Shown: one piece after another, positions 1-8,559 of the stretch
Position numbering within the stretch: position 1 is the first letter of the stretch
Layout: the number at the start of each line of letters is the position of its first letter
DNA from: Bacillota bacterium
Lineage (GTDB): Bacteria > Bacillota > Clostridia > Lachnospirales > Lachnospiraceae
Length of the DNA stretch: 37,776 nt
NCBI GenBank assembly: GCA_023412855.1
Contig: JAEZRJ010000066.1
Span: 1-37,776, forward strand
Reading direction: 5' to 3'
Program-made: the position numbers and the translations under genes
The notes under the pieces: generated by a model
Seen by the model: the letters and a program-made list of their open reading frames with translations, nothing else
What the model was told of the DNA's origin: nothing
Database searches by the model: none

Positions 1-127
1 TAACGCATGATGTTCTGCAATGCAAACTTTTTGCATTTAAATTCGCTTCGCGAAGCAGAAATCATCTCTTGCATCACGTTCTTACGTAGCTTAACAGCAA
101 GTGTTAAGCTACTGTGTGAACAGTAAC
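1..127 (-). mobile_element. MITE-like element, copy A (cut by window start)
   Basis: This is the right-hand part of a non-coding repeat also found at 18267-18399, 29019-29170 and 30683-30832. It ends with GTGAACAGTAAC-type terminal sequence (here GTGTGAACAGTAAC) at 127. Inside are a palindrome GCTTCGCGAAGC (45-56), a stem AGCTTAACA/TGTTAAGCT (89-109) and AATGCAAA/TTTGCATT. The other end lies outside the window. The adjacent ABC transporter gene reads into it and takes its stop codon at 104-106 from the element. No transposase is encoded, so movement would depend on an enzyme elsewhere. Confidence 0.85.
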
Positions 128-1864
128 CCACCCTTCTGCTTTCTCCCGCAGTTCTACAAAACGCTTATACAGCCCGTCCTGTGCGATTAGCTCCGCATGA
201 GTTCCCTTCTGTATGATTTTCCCTTCGTCCAGCACAAGTATCTGCTGTGCGTTCTTGATCGTGGCAAGCCGATGTGCAATAACGATCATCGTCTTGCCTT
301 TGGACAAGGCAGAAATAGCCCGTTGGATCAAATGCTCGTTTTCAGGGTCCACACTGGCGGTAGCTTCGTCCAGAATAATAACAGGCGCATCTTTTAAAAT
401 TGCTCTGGCAAGGGAAATGCGCTGCTTCTCTCCTCCTGAAAGGGAAGAACCGCCTTCTCCGACCAGCGTATGATACCCATCCGGGAGCTTTTCGATAAAA
501 TCGTGACAGCATGCCTTTTTTGCTGCCGTAATAATTTCCTCCATAGATGCCTCCGGCTTTCCGAAGCGGATATTATTTAATACCGTATCGTGAAACAAAT
601 AGACATTCTGAAATACCATACTGATGTTGCTGAGCAGGCTGTCGCAAGTTAACTCCCGGATATCTGTTTCTCCAAGGCAGATACGGCCTTCGTTCACATC
701 GTAAAACCGGGCCAAAAGGTTACAGACGGTAGTCTTACCGGAGCCGGACGGACCTACGATAGCCGTAGTGGTACCCTGTGGGATTTCAAATGAGATATTA
801 TCCAATACCTTCCTCTTATCGTATCCGAAGGAAACTCCCGCAAACCCCACCGAAAAATTAAGAAGCGGCTTATGAACAGAATCCTCGTCTATAAAGCGGG
901 CTTTTTCAATCTCTTCGATTTTATTCATTGCCGTCTCCATAAGCTCCATGGTATGCGCCGCATTATTGACCTGTTCTACCTGAGAGAACAATTCGAAGGA
1001 AAAAATAGCCATCATAAGAAAAACAGGCAGCGACAAGGAGCCGTTTACAGTCATTAAGGCCGTTACTAATACGACAGCAGCAGAGGCAAGCTTTAAGCAT
1101 AGTTGATGCATTGCATTGCAGCCCACATAATCCAATTCGATTTTAACATTTATTTTTCTATGGGAACAGTACGCATCCCGGATGCCCTGCACCGCCACCC
1201 CCTCCTGCCCATACGCTTTGACCACTGCAATTCCCCTGATATATTCGATTACCGCCGTAATCAGCTCGTTCTGCGCTTTTTGATGTACTATGGCATTCTT
1301 ATGGCTTCCTTTACTGAGCAGGTACAAAAAGAAGCCGGAGCCCGCAATTCCCAAAATGCAAATGAGTGCTGCCTGCCAGCAGAAGAAGACAAGACATGCA
1401 ATCATTGCGGCAGCATGAATGTACGCTCCCACCAAGGTATCTGTCATCTTCATGGCATACATCTCAAAAACAGACAAATCGGTAGTGACCGCACCGCTGA
1501 TTTCTCCCGTATTATTCTTATCGAAAAAGCCCAGGGATACCCGTTTTAAAATATCGCCGATACGAATACGCTCTTCTGCTGTTTTTTCATAAGCGATACT
1601 CTCCTGAAAGGTCGCCCTCAAATAGGAAAACAGGAAACGCCCTAAAATGGCTACAATCATAAATACAAGCGCCCAAAGCGCCAGAACAGGCGATAATTCT
1701 GTTTCACCCCGGCTATCTTTGATCATAAGGTCCAGAAAGAAAGCCGCCCCCATAATAGGCATAGCCGTAAACATTGTTTGGAGAAAGGAAAAAAGGAATC
1801 CCCAATATAAGCGTCTCTTACGCTCACCGGTCCACCGGATAATACGTTTCATCGTTCTAAACAT
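104..1864 (-). CDS. Half-size ABC transporter, permease-ATPase fusion (YbtQ/IrtB-like)
   Basis: The 586-residue protein has an N-terminal six-helix membrane domain (about residues 20-310) and a C-terminal ATPase. The Walker A sequence GPSGSGKTT is near residue 371, the signature LSGGEKQR near 475, Walker B IILDEATASVD near 496 and the switch His (IAHR) near 531. ATG at 1864 follows GGGAGG and overlaps the end of the preceding ABC gene by 8 bp, so the two are translationally coupled and probably form a heterodimer in the membrane. A GTG 24 bp upstream is less likely. The last seven codons (VTVHTVA) and the TAA lie inside a MITE-like element, so the natural C-terminus was replaced. With the upstream ECF genes it may move a metal chelate; direction and substrate are inferred. 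Confidence 0.9.
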   Translation of the reverse strand: MFRTMKRIIRWTGERKRRLYWGFLFSFLQTMFTAMPIMGAAFFLDLMIKDSRGETELSPVLALWALVFMIVAILGRFLFSYLRATFQESIAYEKTAEERIRIGDILKRVSLGFFDKNNTGEISGAVTTDLSVFEMYAMKMTDTLVGAYIHAAAMIACLVFFCWQAALICILGIAGSGFFLYLLSKGSHKNAIVHQKAQNELITAVIEYIRGIAVVKAYGQEGVAVQGIRDAYCSHRKINVKIELDYVGCNAMHQLCLKLASAAVVLVTALMTVNGSLSLPVFLMMAIFSFELFSQVEQVNNAAHTMELMETAMNKIEEIEKARFIDEDSVHKPLLNFSVGFAGVSFGYDKRKVLDNISFEIPQGTTTAIVGPSGSGKTTVCNLLARFYDVNEGRICLGETDIRELTCDSLLSNISMVFQNVYLFHDTVLNNIRFGKPEASMEEIITAAKKACCHDFIEKLPDGYHTLVGEGGSSLSGGEKQRISLARAILKDAPVIILDEATASVDPENEHLIQRAISALSKGKTMIVIAHRLATIKNAQQILVLDEGKIIQKGTHAELIAQDGLYKRFVELREKAEGWVTVHTVA

Positions 1865-3641
1865 GATATAATTCCTCCCTTCCCGCACTCGAGGCAGACC
1901 AATTCCTGGCTCCTATGTGCGACTTCCACATTTCTTTATATAGGGAACAGGTGTTAAGAAGTTCCTGCTGCTTCCCCTGTGCTTCGATTCTCCCGTCATT
2001 TAAAACAATGATATTGTCGGCCTCCTTAATCGTTGAAAGCCGGTGAGCAATTACCAGCAGGGTTTTTCCCTCGGTAAGAGCCGCTATGGAAGCCTGAAGC
2101 TGCGCCTCATTCTCCGGATCGGTAAATGCGGTTGCTTCATCCAGTATGACAATCGGTGCATTCTTTAATATGGCACGGGCAATAGCAATCCTTTGCCGCT
2201 CACCGCCGGAAAGTCTGCCCCCCGCTTCCCCTGCTGTTGTATCCCAGCCTTTTTCGAAGCGGCCGATGAACTCATCGCAGCAAGCTGCTTTTCCAGCCTC
2301 AAACACCTCCTCGTCCGAAGCCGCCGGATTCCCCAGTCTGATATTCTCCATCAGAGAACAGTTGAATAGAAAATTCTCCTGCGATACAAAGCTGACCGCC
2401 TCAGAAAGCTGTGAAAAAGGAATCCTTCTAATATCTTCTCCGCCTATCGATATGTAACCTTTCGATACATCCCAGAATCTGGCTATCAGCCGCGCCACCG
2501 TGGATTTACCGCTGCCGGAAGGGCCTACGAGGGCGGTGAAGCTGCCCTGTGGAATCGTCAGGCTTATTTCCTGCAGGACCTCTCCGTGCTTATCGTTATA
2601 GGCAAAGGATATATCCTGAATCCGTATGTCATATCCGCTTAACTTAACAGGCCCTTCTGCTTCCGGGAGCTCCGGCATATCCAGTATTTCATTCACATCA
2701 TCGATCGCATACTGAATGGACTTGAAATCATTCACTGCAACAGTAAACCAGCTTGCAGGGCCGATGATGCTCATAGAAAGGATCATTGCAAGAGTTATCT
2801 GCGCGGGCGTAAGCGCGCCGTTTAAATACAGCAGAATCCCCACAGGCAGCACCCCCAGCAGCGTGGCTGGTAAAATAGCGTTGCCCAGATTCATCAGCCC
2901 CCATGTAGAGCGAAACCAGTCGAGAGTAAATTCCTTAAAGCTTTTTACCGCTTCCTCATACTTCCGATAGGACCCGGCAGACCGGTTAAAGGCCTTGATT
3001 ACCTGAATGCCCTCCGTATACTCGATAATTACGCTGTTGACATGATTAGATGCCTTCATATACTTATCGTATTGTGACCCGTAACTTCGCATCATAACGG
3101 CATACACCGCCCCGCCAAGGGGTACGCAGACGAGGGCTGCCAATGCGATTTTCCAATCCATGAACAGCATATAACCAAACACGCATACAGGCAGAAGCAG
3201 TCTGGAAATTCCTTCAGGAATCATGTGGGCCAGCGGAAGCTCGATGGTTTCCACTCTGTCCATAATAATATTCTTTAGCTTTCCAGCCGTTTGGGACAAT
3301 ACATTCCCGAGCGGTGCCCGCATCAGCTTACGGGACAATTCCAGCCGTATGCTTTCCAGAATCCGGTAAGCGGACACATGTGAGAAGCTTGTAGATATAC
3401 CATGAAATAATAGCTTTACCACATACCCTCCGGCAGAAACACCCGACCATAAAAGAATCGTCCAAGGAGTAGCGTTTCCTCCAAAAAACAACAGGATAAT
3501 CTCATATACCCCAAGATAAGGAACCAATCCGCCCGCTACGCTGATAACAGCGAAAAAGACAGATAATATCATTTTTCCGCGGCACTCGCCGGCAAAGGAA
3601 AGCACCGACGCAAATGTACCTTTTTTCTTACTTTTCTTCAT
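1857..3641 (-). CDS. Half-size ABC transporter, permease-ATPase fusion (YbtP/IrtA-like)
   Basis: The 594-residue protein is the partner of the following ABC gene. Its membrane domain spans about residues 20-310. Walker A GPSGSGKST is at about 373, the signature LSGGERQR at 477, Walker B with DEATAFTD at 501-508 and the switch His at 533. The D-loop reads AFTD instead of the usual SALD or ASLD, a deviation also found in one member of the second ABC pair (9271-11040). The start at 3641 follows TTGGAGG with 9 bp spacing; the longer in-frame start at 3680 has no comparable site. It lies 179 bp after the AraC gene. By family resemblance the pair may handle a siderophore or another metallophore, but nothing in the sequence fixes the substrate. 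Confidence 0.9.
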   Translation of the reverse strand: MKKSKKKGTFASVLSFAGECRGKMILSVFFAVISVAGGLVPYLGVYEIILLFFGGNATPWTILLWSGVSAGGYVVKLLFHGISTSFSHVSAYRILESIRLELSRKLMRAPLGNVLSQTAGKLKNIIMDRVETIELPLAHMIPEGISRLLLPVCVFGYMLFMDWKIALAALVCVPLGGAVYAVMMRSYGSQYDKYMKASNHVNSVIIEYTEGIQVIKAFNRSAGSYRKYEEAVKSFKEFTLDWFRSTWGLMNLGNAILPATLLGVLPVGILLYLNGALTPAQITLAMILSMSIIGPASWFTVAVNDFKSIQYAIDDVNEILDMPELPEAEGPVKLSGYDIRIQDISFAYNDKHGEVLQEISLTIPQGSFTALVGPSGSGKSTVARLIARFWDVSKGYISIGGEDIRRIPFSQLSEAVSFVSQENFLFNCSLMENIRLGNPAASDEEVFEAGKAACCDEFIGRFEKGWDTTAGEAGGRLSGGERQRIAIARAILKNAPIVILDEATAFTDPENEAQLQASIAALTEGKTLLVIAHRLSTIKEADNIIVLNDGRIEAQGKQQELLNTCSLYKEMWKSHIGARNWSASSAGREELYHV

Positions 3642-3820
3642 ATCGAAGCACCTCCAACGTGAAATCAGAAAAATGCGCAATGCGTACTTTTCCGACTTTA
3701 TTAATAAAGACGCCCCTCAATTTTGCTTGCCTTTTAAGATCTGGACATATCGAGGAACGTCTCTTATTATATTCTGTCTGATTTTCTCCGTCTGCTCCGG
3801 ACATGCATTGCACACTCCAT

Positions 3821-4771
3821 TCAGACAGAGCTTTTCCGGTACTCCGAAGGACTCATTCCGATAACCGATTGAAAAGCCGATGCAAATTTACTCGCATTCT
3901 CATAGCCGACCCTCCCGGCGATCGTCACGACGGAATCCTCAGTATTTTTCAGCATCAGCGCGGCAGCGTTCATGCGATAGGATTTCATATATGCGTAAAT
4001 AGACGTTCCATACACACCTTTAAAACATAGCTTCATCGACGTGAGAGGAAAGTCGAAACGCTCTGACAAGTCGTCAAGGGTATAACGCTGCTCCAAATCG
4101 TCAGTGAGCAGTGACACAATATCTTTTACCTTTTCTACCTGCGATCTGTAGAAATACGGACGTTCACCGCCTTCCTCCGCCACCTCCGCCGCATCCAAAA
4201 ACAAAAGAAGCTCCAGCACCTTTATCCTGAAATATTGCATTCTCACATGGTCCGCCAGATGATACAGCTCTGAGAAAACATGCTCGATCTGTTTGCCTGC
4301 ACGCATGATAAAGGCTTTGTCCTCCGGGCAGAACTTCTCCTTCAGCTTTCTGATATCCACAGAAAATCCATCCATCACATGACGCAGGGATTCTCCCGCT
4401 TCATCAATGCAAAAGCCGATGGTAAGGCCGTGATAATGTTTCAGGGGAAAACGAAAATCATGGCAATGATAGGTTCTTGAGTTGATCTGTACATCTCCGG
4501 CCTCGATATAAACATACTTATTCTGCTCTACCTTCCACTCAATTCTCCCCTCGCGGCAATGGTCGATGCAGAACATTTCCGTCTTCGGCTGAAATCCTGA
4601 AAAGCAATGCTCCATATGAAAATCGTTATACAAAAGATACACCCCGGGAAAGACGTCGTAAACGGTCATAATGCCTTCTCCTCCCTCATCTCTAAGGCGG
4701 AATACGGCACAGTCATCATTTTCACAGACCTTGCATACATTATCTCCCATATCCTTCGCATCAAAAATCAT
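3821..4771 (-). CDS. AraC-family transcriptional regulator (YbtA-like context)
   Basis: The 316-residue protein has an N-terminal ligand-sensing half and a C-terminal AraC double helix-turn-helix (about residues 215-312). The HTH region includes YTLDDLSERFDFPLTSMK and the typical ending NASKFASAFQSVIGMSPSEYR. The start overlaps the end of the double-ATPase gene by 11 bp and follows AGAGGTG, so it is cotranscribed with the ECF genes. Regulators of this type inside siderophore-uptake operons usually activate the operon on sensing the ligand. That role is inferred here. The sensor half is rich in Cys and His (for example MFCIDHC, YHCHDF, KHYHG), which would suit a metal or chelate signal but proves nothing. 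Confidence 0.88.
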   Translation of the reverse strand: MIFDAKDMGDNVCKVCENDDCAVFRLRDEGGEGIMTVYDVFPGVYLLYNDFHMEHCFSGFQPKTEMFCIDHCREGRIEWKVEQNKYVYIEAGDVQINSRTYHCHDFRFPLKHYHGLTIGFCIDEAGESLRHVMDGFSVDIRKLKEKFCPEDKAFIMRAGKQIEHVFSELYHLADHVRMQYFRIKVLELLLFLDAAEVAEEGGERPYFYRSQVEKVKDIVSLLTDDLEQRYTLDDLSERFDFPLTSMKLCFKGVYGTSIYAYMKSYRMNAAALMLKNTEDSVVTIAGRVGYENASKFASAFQSVIGMSPSEYRKSSV

Positions 4772-6254
4772 AGCACACCTCTTTTCCCGATAAATCTCCG
4801 AAAAAAAACTCCATCATCTTTGCCCGTCCCACTTCATCGAGAGGGTAGTTCTCCCATATCTGCCCTTTTTCGATATGTAAAATGTGGGTGGTACAGGAAA
4901 GGATCAGTTCAGGGTCGTGAGTGACAATAAAAACAGTTTTGCCTTGCTTTTGCAGCTCTCTGATACTTTTCGCCACTTCCTCCATATGCCGCAGGTCCAA
5001 GCCGCTGGTAGGCTCATCGAATACAAGAATGTTGCGTTTTGATGCCAACGCAGAAGCGATGGCAATCCTCTGCTTCTGTCCGCCGGACAGCGCCATGGGA
5101 TGGGCCTGTTTAAAGGACAGCAAATCAAGGGTTTCCAAAATACTCTCCGCCGCTTTCTCATCTTCCTTTTCCATAGACATCAGAACTTCATCCAGCACGC
5201 TTTCGGTAAAAAGCTGGTGATTCACATCCTGCATGACCATATAGCATGAATCAAGGCGCTTTCTCGCTTTACATATATCACCACGATATTCAAGTATGCT
5301 TTTATCCTTTTTCAAAAGTCCGCAAAGGCTTCTTACAAAGGTAGTTTTGCCTGCCCCGTTGTGGCCGATTACGGCAATCACTCCATTTTCGGGCAGCCTG
5401 GCAGAGGGGATATGTAAAAGCCGTTCCTTTCCGGAATAAGAAAACTGAACATTTTTAACAATCAGCCATTTCCTTTCCAAATCAGCACATGTACCGCAGC
5501 CTTTCAGCTTGGCAAGCGCAGAACTCCTAAGTCCCCTCTCACGAAAGAAAGAAGACGGCATTTTATAGAATTCTTCCCCTGTATATTCTTCATAGATTTC
5601 ACCGTCTTTCATATAGAGCACCCTGTCTGCGATTCCCTGCATAAAATAAAGGCGGTGCTCGGCAATCAGTATCGTCTTCCCCTCCGCTTTCCATCCGGCA
5701 ATAATATTCTGAAGGTCATTCACGCTTCGCATATCCAGATTGGAGGTGGGTTCATCCAGCACGATGATATCCGGTCCCAATGCACTGACGCAACCGCAGG
5801 CGATCTTCTGCTTTTCTCCGCCGGAAAGCTTAAAAATGCTTCTGTCTAACAGCGGCTTAAGAGAAAGCTCATCTGCAGTCTGCGCAACGCGTTTCAGAAC
5901 CTCCTCCTCGCTCATACCGAGATTTTCACAGCCGAAGGCCAGCTCACTGGTAGTATCTACATTGAAGAATTGGGAACGGGGATTCTGAAAAACAGAGCCT
6001 ACTGTTTTCGCCAAATCATATAGGGGAGTATCCGGTATACTATTGCCGCACACTCTTATCTCCCCTGCCAGAGTTCCCTCATAATAGTGGGGAATCAGGC
6101 CATTTACCAATCTGGTCAGTGTCGTTTTTCCACAGCCGGATTCGCCGCACAAGAGAACAACCTCCCCTTTCCTTATATGTAAATTGATTCGTTTTAACCC
6201 GGAAGTACCATTTTCACCTGTATAGCAAAACCGGATGTCTTTAAATTCTATCAT
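4761..6254 (-). CDS. ECF transporter ATPase with two fused ATP-binding domains
   Basis: The 497-residue cytoplasmic protein has two complete ABC ATPase domains in one chain, equivalent to EcfA and EcfA'. Domain 1 has GESGCGKTT (37-45), LSGGEKQK (143-150), VLDEPTSNLD (165-174) and AEHR (198-201). Domain 2 has GHNGAGKTT (297-305), LSGGQKQR (389-396), FDEPTSGLD (412-420) and THD. It would power the EcfT/S-component complex encoded just upstream. The start at 6254 follows GGGAG with 5 bp spacing; an ATG 12 bp upstream lacks a good site. Single-gene double ATPases of this kind commonly sit beside Trep_Strep-type S components. All catalytic motifs are intact. Confidence 0.92.
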   Translation of the reverse strand: MIEFKDIRFCYTGENGTSGLKRINLHIRKGEVVLLCGESGCGKTTLTRLVNGLIPHYYEGTLAGEIRVCGNSIPDTPLYDLAKTVGSVFQNPRSQFFNVDTTSELAFGCENLGMSEEEVLKRVAQTADELSLKPLLDRSIFKLSGGEKQKIACGCVSALGPDIIVLDEPTSNLDMRSVNDLQNIIAGWKAEGKTILIAEHRLYFMQGIADRVLYMKDGEIYEEYTGEEFYKMPSSFFRERGLRSSALAKLKGCGTCADLERKWLIVKNVQFSYSGKERLLHIPSARLPENGVIAVIGHNGAGKTTFVRSLCGLLKKDKSILEYRGDICKARKRLDSCYMVMQDVNHQLFTESVLDEVLMSMEKEDEKAAESILETLDLLSFKQAHPMALSGGQKQRIAIASALASKRNILVFDEPTSGLDLRHMEEVAKSIRELQKQGKTVFIVTHDPELILSCTTHILHIEKGQIWENYPLDEVGRAKMMEFFFGDLSGKEVCYDF

Positions 6255-6319
6255 TTCTGCTCCCATCTGCCCGCTTTAGCTGGCATACACATCAAGGAGG
6301 GTGAAAATGCATTTCTTTC

Positions 6320-6360
6320 AACCTTATACTCCTTCAAAGTCCGAAGACTTTGTGCGTAGC
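6320..6360 (-). other. UUCG-capped intercistronic hairpin between EcfT and EcfA genes
   Basis: In the 118-bp gap the minus strand reads CAAAGTC-TTCG-GACTTTG, a 7-bp stem closed by a C(UUCG)G tetraloop, beside a second small stem. There is no following T-run, so it is not a terminator. It may stabilise or process the mRNA and so set different levels for the two products. Confidence 0.5.
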
Positions 6361-6372
6361 ATAGACGCAATA

Positions 6373-7059
6373 CTACGTCACTTTTTCAAAAAGCAGAGCA
6401 GTCACGCTGACGGCACAAATAAGCATTGCCGCAGCGTCATATCCCTTAAATCCTATTTTGCATATATTGGTACGTTCTACCGGCGCTCCCAAACCTCTGG
6501 TTAGAGCTGCAGCCGATAATTCTTCTCCGATTTTCACGCAGGAGACCATCAGCGGAACCATACGGTATTCCAGCATCTTAGCAGGCTTACCTCCGCCGAA
6601 ACGGATTCCCCGCATACGCATGGCATCGCCAATTGCCCCATACTCCTGCGTAACTGTAGGGAAAAAGCGGAACATGACGGACAGCGGAATGGACAGCTTC
6701 TGAGGAAGCTTCATCCTCTCCATCGCCGCCATAAATTCACTTACCGTAGTTGTGTTTACAAGATAGCTTCCCATAGCGATTCCCGGCATAAACCGGGCAA
6801 ACATACCGCAGCAGGCTATAACGATAAAGTTTACAAACCCGGTGGTCACGGGAACTAAAAATATTTCTCCTGCAAAAGCAAATGTATATACTGTCGTATA
6901 GATGACTGCCGCTTTCCACTTTCCCGAACACAAAAATAAGAGAAGAGGAATCACAGTAAGCACCGGCTTTATTACGTTCATCGCACCGCCGCTTCCGCCT
7001 CCTATCAGCACGGAGGCACTCGTCACTACCAAGAGCATTTTTGTACGTGGATCCAGCAT
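6373..7059 (-). CDS. ECF transporter transmembrane component (EcfT/CbiQ family)
   Basis: The 228-residue membrane protein has several hydrophobic helices and the two Arg-Gly coupling motifs expected of EcfT: AMRMRGIRFGG and AALTRGLGAP, which contact the two ATPase domains. It begins MLDPRTK, a typical EcfT N-terminus. The start at 7059 follows GGGAGG with 7 bp spacing. An upstream in-frame ATG at 7104 overlaps the stop codon of the S-component gene (TGATG) and could couple translation, but its ribosome site is weaker. EcfT would link the S component to the double ATPase in the membrane. Confidence 0.9.
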   Translation of the reverse strand: MLDPRTKMLLVVTSASVLIGGGSGGAMNVIKPVLTVIPLLLFLCSGKWKAAVIYTTVYTFAFAGEIFLVPVTTGFVNFIVIACCGMFARFMPGIAMGSYLVNTTTVSEFMAAMERMKLPQKLSIPLSVMFRFFPTVTQEYGAIGDAMRMRGIRFGGGKPAKMLEYRMVPLMVSCVKIGEELSAAALTRGLGAPVERTNICKIGFKGYDAAAMLICAVSVTALLFEKVT

Positions 7060-7103
7060 TGAGCCGCCTCCCTTTTGTGAGCTTTGCATCAATTCTTTCT
7101 CCA

Positions 7104-7685
7104 TCACGCAATTCCCGCCCTAATAAAATGCTTTTTCAAAAGCGATCTGCCGAGAAGTGCCCCTAACAATCCTGAGACGAAGCTGGCAGCAAGCAGCGGC
7201 AAAAGGCTCCAGTCCGGAATATAGCCCATAAGAGTATCCGCATACTCCCGACCATACCCTGAAATCAGCATATCGTAGTAATTGCCGCGGGTTATGACAA
7301 TGGGAATAAAATTGCCGATTACCCACATGGAAAATATGCCATATCCGAAAATGCTCTTTTTTACGCTTGAATAGCTCCCGGATTTCAGTACGAGGTCTGC
7401 AAGAACGCCGAACAATGGTGCCGTGAGAATCACCCATACTCCCATGCCCATCAGTGCTACGACGATTCCGATCAATACCGCCATAATAGTTACCAGTCCA
7501 AACTTTTTTACCTTCGTAAGAAAAAGCATGAACGGGATGCCTCCGATTACGGGGACCAACACGGATAAAAGCGGGATAAAAACAGGAATATAGCCAAGCA
7601 TGGCTGCCGCCATAGTGACGACAAACATAATTGCCGTAAAAATTCCGACATTAATTAAATCCTTTGCTTGTATCGTTTGCTTCAT
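7104..7685 (-). CDS. ECF transporter substrate-binding (S) component, MptD/Trep_Strep family
   Basis: The 193-residue, highly hydrophobic protein has about six membrane segments starting right after MKQTIQAKDLINVGIFTA. Length and sequence pattern fit the Trep_Strep group of putative ECF S components, which bind the substrate in the membrane. The start at 7685 follows AGGAGGAATTATTTT; an open upstream extension to 7853 has no support. It leads the EcfT and EcfA genes on the same strand. A palindrome GGTTAG/CTAACC lies directly before the ribosome site (7706-7723). Relatives occur near siderophore genes, so iron-chelate uptake is a reasonable but untested role. Confidence 0.85.
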   Translation of the reverse strand: MKQTIQAKDLINVGIFTAIMFVVTMAAAMLGYIPVFIPLLSVLVPVIGGIPFMLFLTKVKKFGLVTIMAVLIGIVVALMGMGVWVILTAPLFGVLADLVLKSGSYSSVKKSIFGYGIFSMWVIGNFIPIVITRGNYYDMLISGYGREYADTLMGYIPDWSLLPLLAASFVSGLLGALLGRSLLKKHFIRAGIA

Positions 7686-7705
7686 AAAATAATTCCTCCT
7701 CATTT

Positions 7706-7723
7706 GGTTAGATTCAACTAACC
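7706..7723. promoter_or_regulatory. Palindrome upstream of the S-component gene
   Basis: GGTTAG-attcaa-CTAACC is an exact 6-bp inverted repeat. It lies just before the AGGAGG of the S-component gene. On the minus strand it reads GGTTAGTTGAATCTAACC, and GGTTAGTTG recurs at 9221-9229 before the second ABC pair. It could be an operator or an RNA hairpin near the ribosome site. Confidence 0.5.
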
Positions 7724-7737
7724 TTGGATTTATTTGA

Positions 7738-7768
7738 AAGGCCTTGCCGAAGCCAAGCCTTTCATGAA
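7738..7768 (-). other. UUCG-capped hairpin between the HMA and S-component genes
   Basis: The minus strand has GAAAGGC...GCCTTTC arms that pair through about ten bases with bulges, closed by GGC-TTCG-GC. No T-run follows. Together with the hairpin at 6320-6360 this suggests mRNA stabilisers placed in the long gaps of the ECF operon. Confidence 0.45.
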
Positions 7769-7858
7769 GCGAGTATATCACCCTGCCCGCACTTTCTCTG
7801 CCCCAAAAGGCCGCGAGCAATCCAAAAAGACATAAAGTGTCTAAGTGGAGCATAATCG

Positions 7859-8116
7859 TTACTTGCGTAACGCAGAAAAAATCCCTTTTTTCTCATAAGG
7901 AGCCTTATCGACAGCTACTGCCTGATAACCGGTATTCTCTACCACTCTTTTCAGCTTCTCTTCGTCAATATCCTGCTCAGCGAGAATGACCATACGTCCT
8001 TTTCCATGGGAAGAAGTAACTTTTTTCACAGGAAAAGCTCCTCTTACCGCGTCGTTTAGATGAGCTTCACACATGCCGCATTGCATGCCTTCTATTTTTA
8101 TTGTAATTTCAATCAT
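7859..8116 (-). CDS. Heavy-metal-associated (HMA) domain protein, CopZ-like
   Basis: The 85-residue soluble protein consists of one ferredoxin-like HMA domain with the metal-binding motif GMQCGMC (residues 9-15), followed by a basic tail. Such proteins bind copper or related soft metals through the two cysteines and pass them to partners. ATG 8116 follows AAGGAAG at good spacing; an in-frame start 39 bp upstream is less likely. It precedes the ECF operon by 173 bp on the same strand and is probably its first gene. An HMA chaperone in front of an ECF/ABC chelate locus is unusual and hints that the cargo may be a metal complex. Confidence 0.88.
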   Translation of the reverse strand: MIEITIKIEGMQCGMCEAHLNDAVRGAFPVKKVTSSHGKGRMVILAEQDIDEEKLKRVVENTGYQAVAVDKAPYEKKGIFSALRK

Positions 8117-8196
8117 TTCTGCACTTCCTTTTTTACCTTGTCTAAGTACAACCAAATTACTTTTATGTACGTATTTTTATATATGTCTAAAAAATC

Positions 8197-8253
8197 ACAT
8201 ATCAGGATATGTTCATTCTTAATATAGATTTATAATAATTTGGTTTTTGTCAA
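8197..8253 (-). promoter_or_regulatory. Probable promoter and palindromic operator of the HMA/ECF operon
   Basis: A consensus -35 TTGACA (8253-8248 on the minus strand) is followed by an AT-rich tract without a clear -10 at 17 bp (AATCTA). About 35 bp further on is the exact palindrome ACATATC-AG-GATATGT at 8197-8212. The palindrome suggests a dimeric repressor; a metal-responsive one would fit the genes but this is inferred. Confidence 0.45.
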
Positions 8254-8345
8254 TCTATTGAAGAAGAATAGCACCGTTACCATTACTTTGTCAATATGAA
8301 AACTCAATTTCATAGGGCTATATGCCCTTTTCGCGTTACTGTTCG

Positions 8346-8433
8346 CAGCCAGCCACTTCGCCCGCGCAGCTTTTGCTTGGCGCGCGTAGCTGCGCATCCA
8401 TTGTTTCTATAATCGACGCACTTTCCCATTACA
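8346..8433 (+). repeat. 88-bp dispersed repeat, copy 1
   Basis: It aligns without gaps to 15079-15166, with about 69 of 88 positions identical by hand count. Shared blocks include AGCTGCGCAT and ACTTTCC-ATTACA. It is GC-rich on the left (GCGCGC) and AT-rich on the right. It is preceded by GTTACTGTTC, the same outer sequence as the MITE ends, which may mean it is a decayed relative. No coding potential is seen. Confidence 0.6.
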
Positions 8434-8502
8434 GAAAAAGAGCATTCTACCTTTGTATTCTCCTCTCTAAAAGTAGAAAAATTATCATTTAGCCATAAAT
8501 CC

Positions 8503-8559
8503 TTGACAATTGCCCTCCCTTTTACCTAAACTGTAACAGCGTTATATAACATTGTTACA
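8503..8559 (+). promoter_or_regulatory. Promoter and 28-bp operator of the TetR gene
   Basis: TTGACA (8503-8508) and TAAACT (8527-8532) are 18 bp apart. Immediately after lies a palindrome, TGTAACA-gc-GTTATATAAC-at-TGTTACA (8532-8559), symmetric except for the two spacer pairs. Its size and position over the -10 and start site fit autorepression by the TetR protein encoded next. Confidence 0.75.

Noticed and set aside
1103..1549. 148-codon open frame on the plus strand
   Set aside because: It lies entirely antisense to the ABC transporter gene, has no ribosome site and no recognisable domain.
3628..3813. 61-codon minus-strand frame between the AraC and ABC genes
   Set aside because: It overlaps the start of the ABC gene in another frame, lacks a ribosome site and has no family pattern. 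A TATAAT at about 3768 could belong to a promoter, but no -35 is evident.
8313..8332. AGGGC-TATAT-GCCCT hairpin followed by four T
   Set aside because: The stem is only 5 bp and no plus-strand transcript is known upstream, so a terminator call is not justified.
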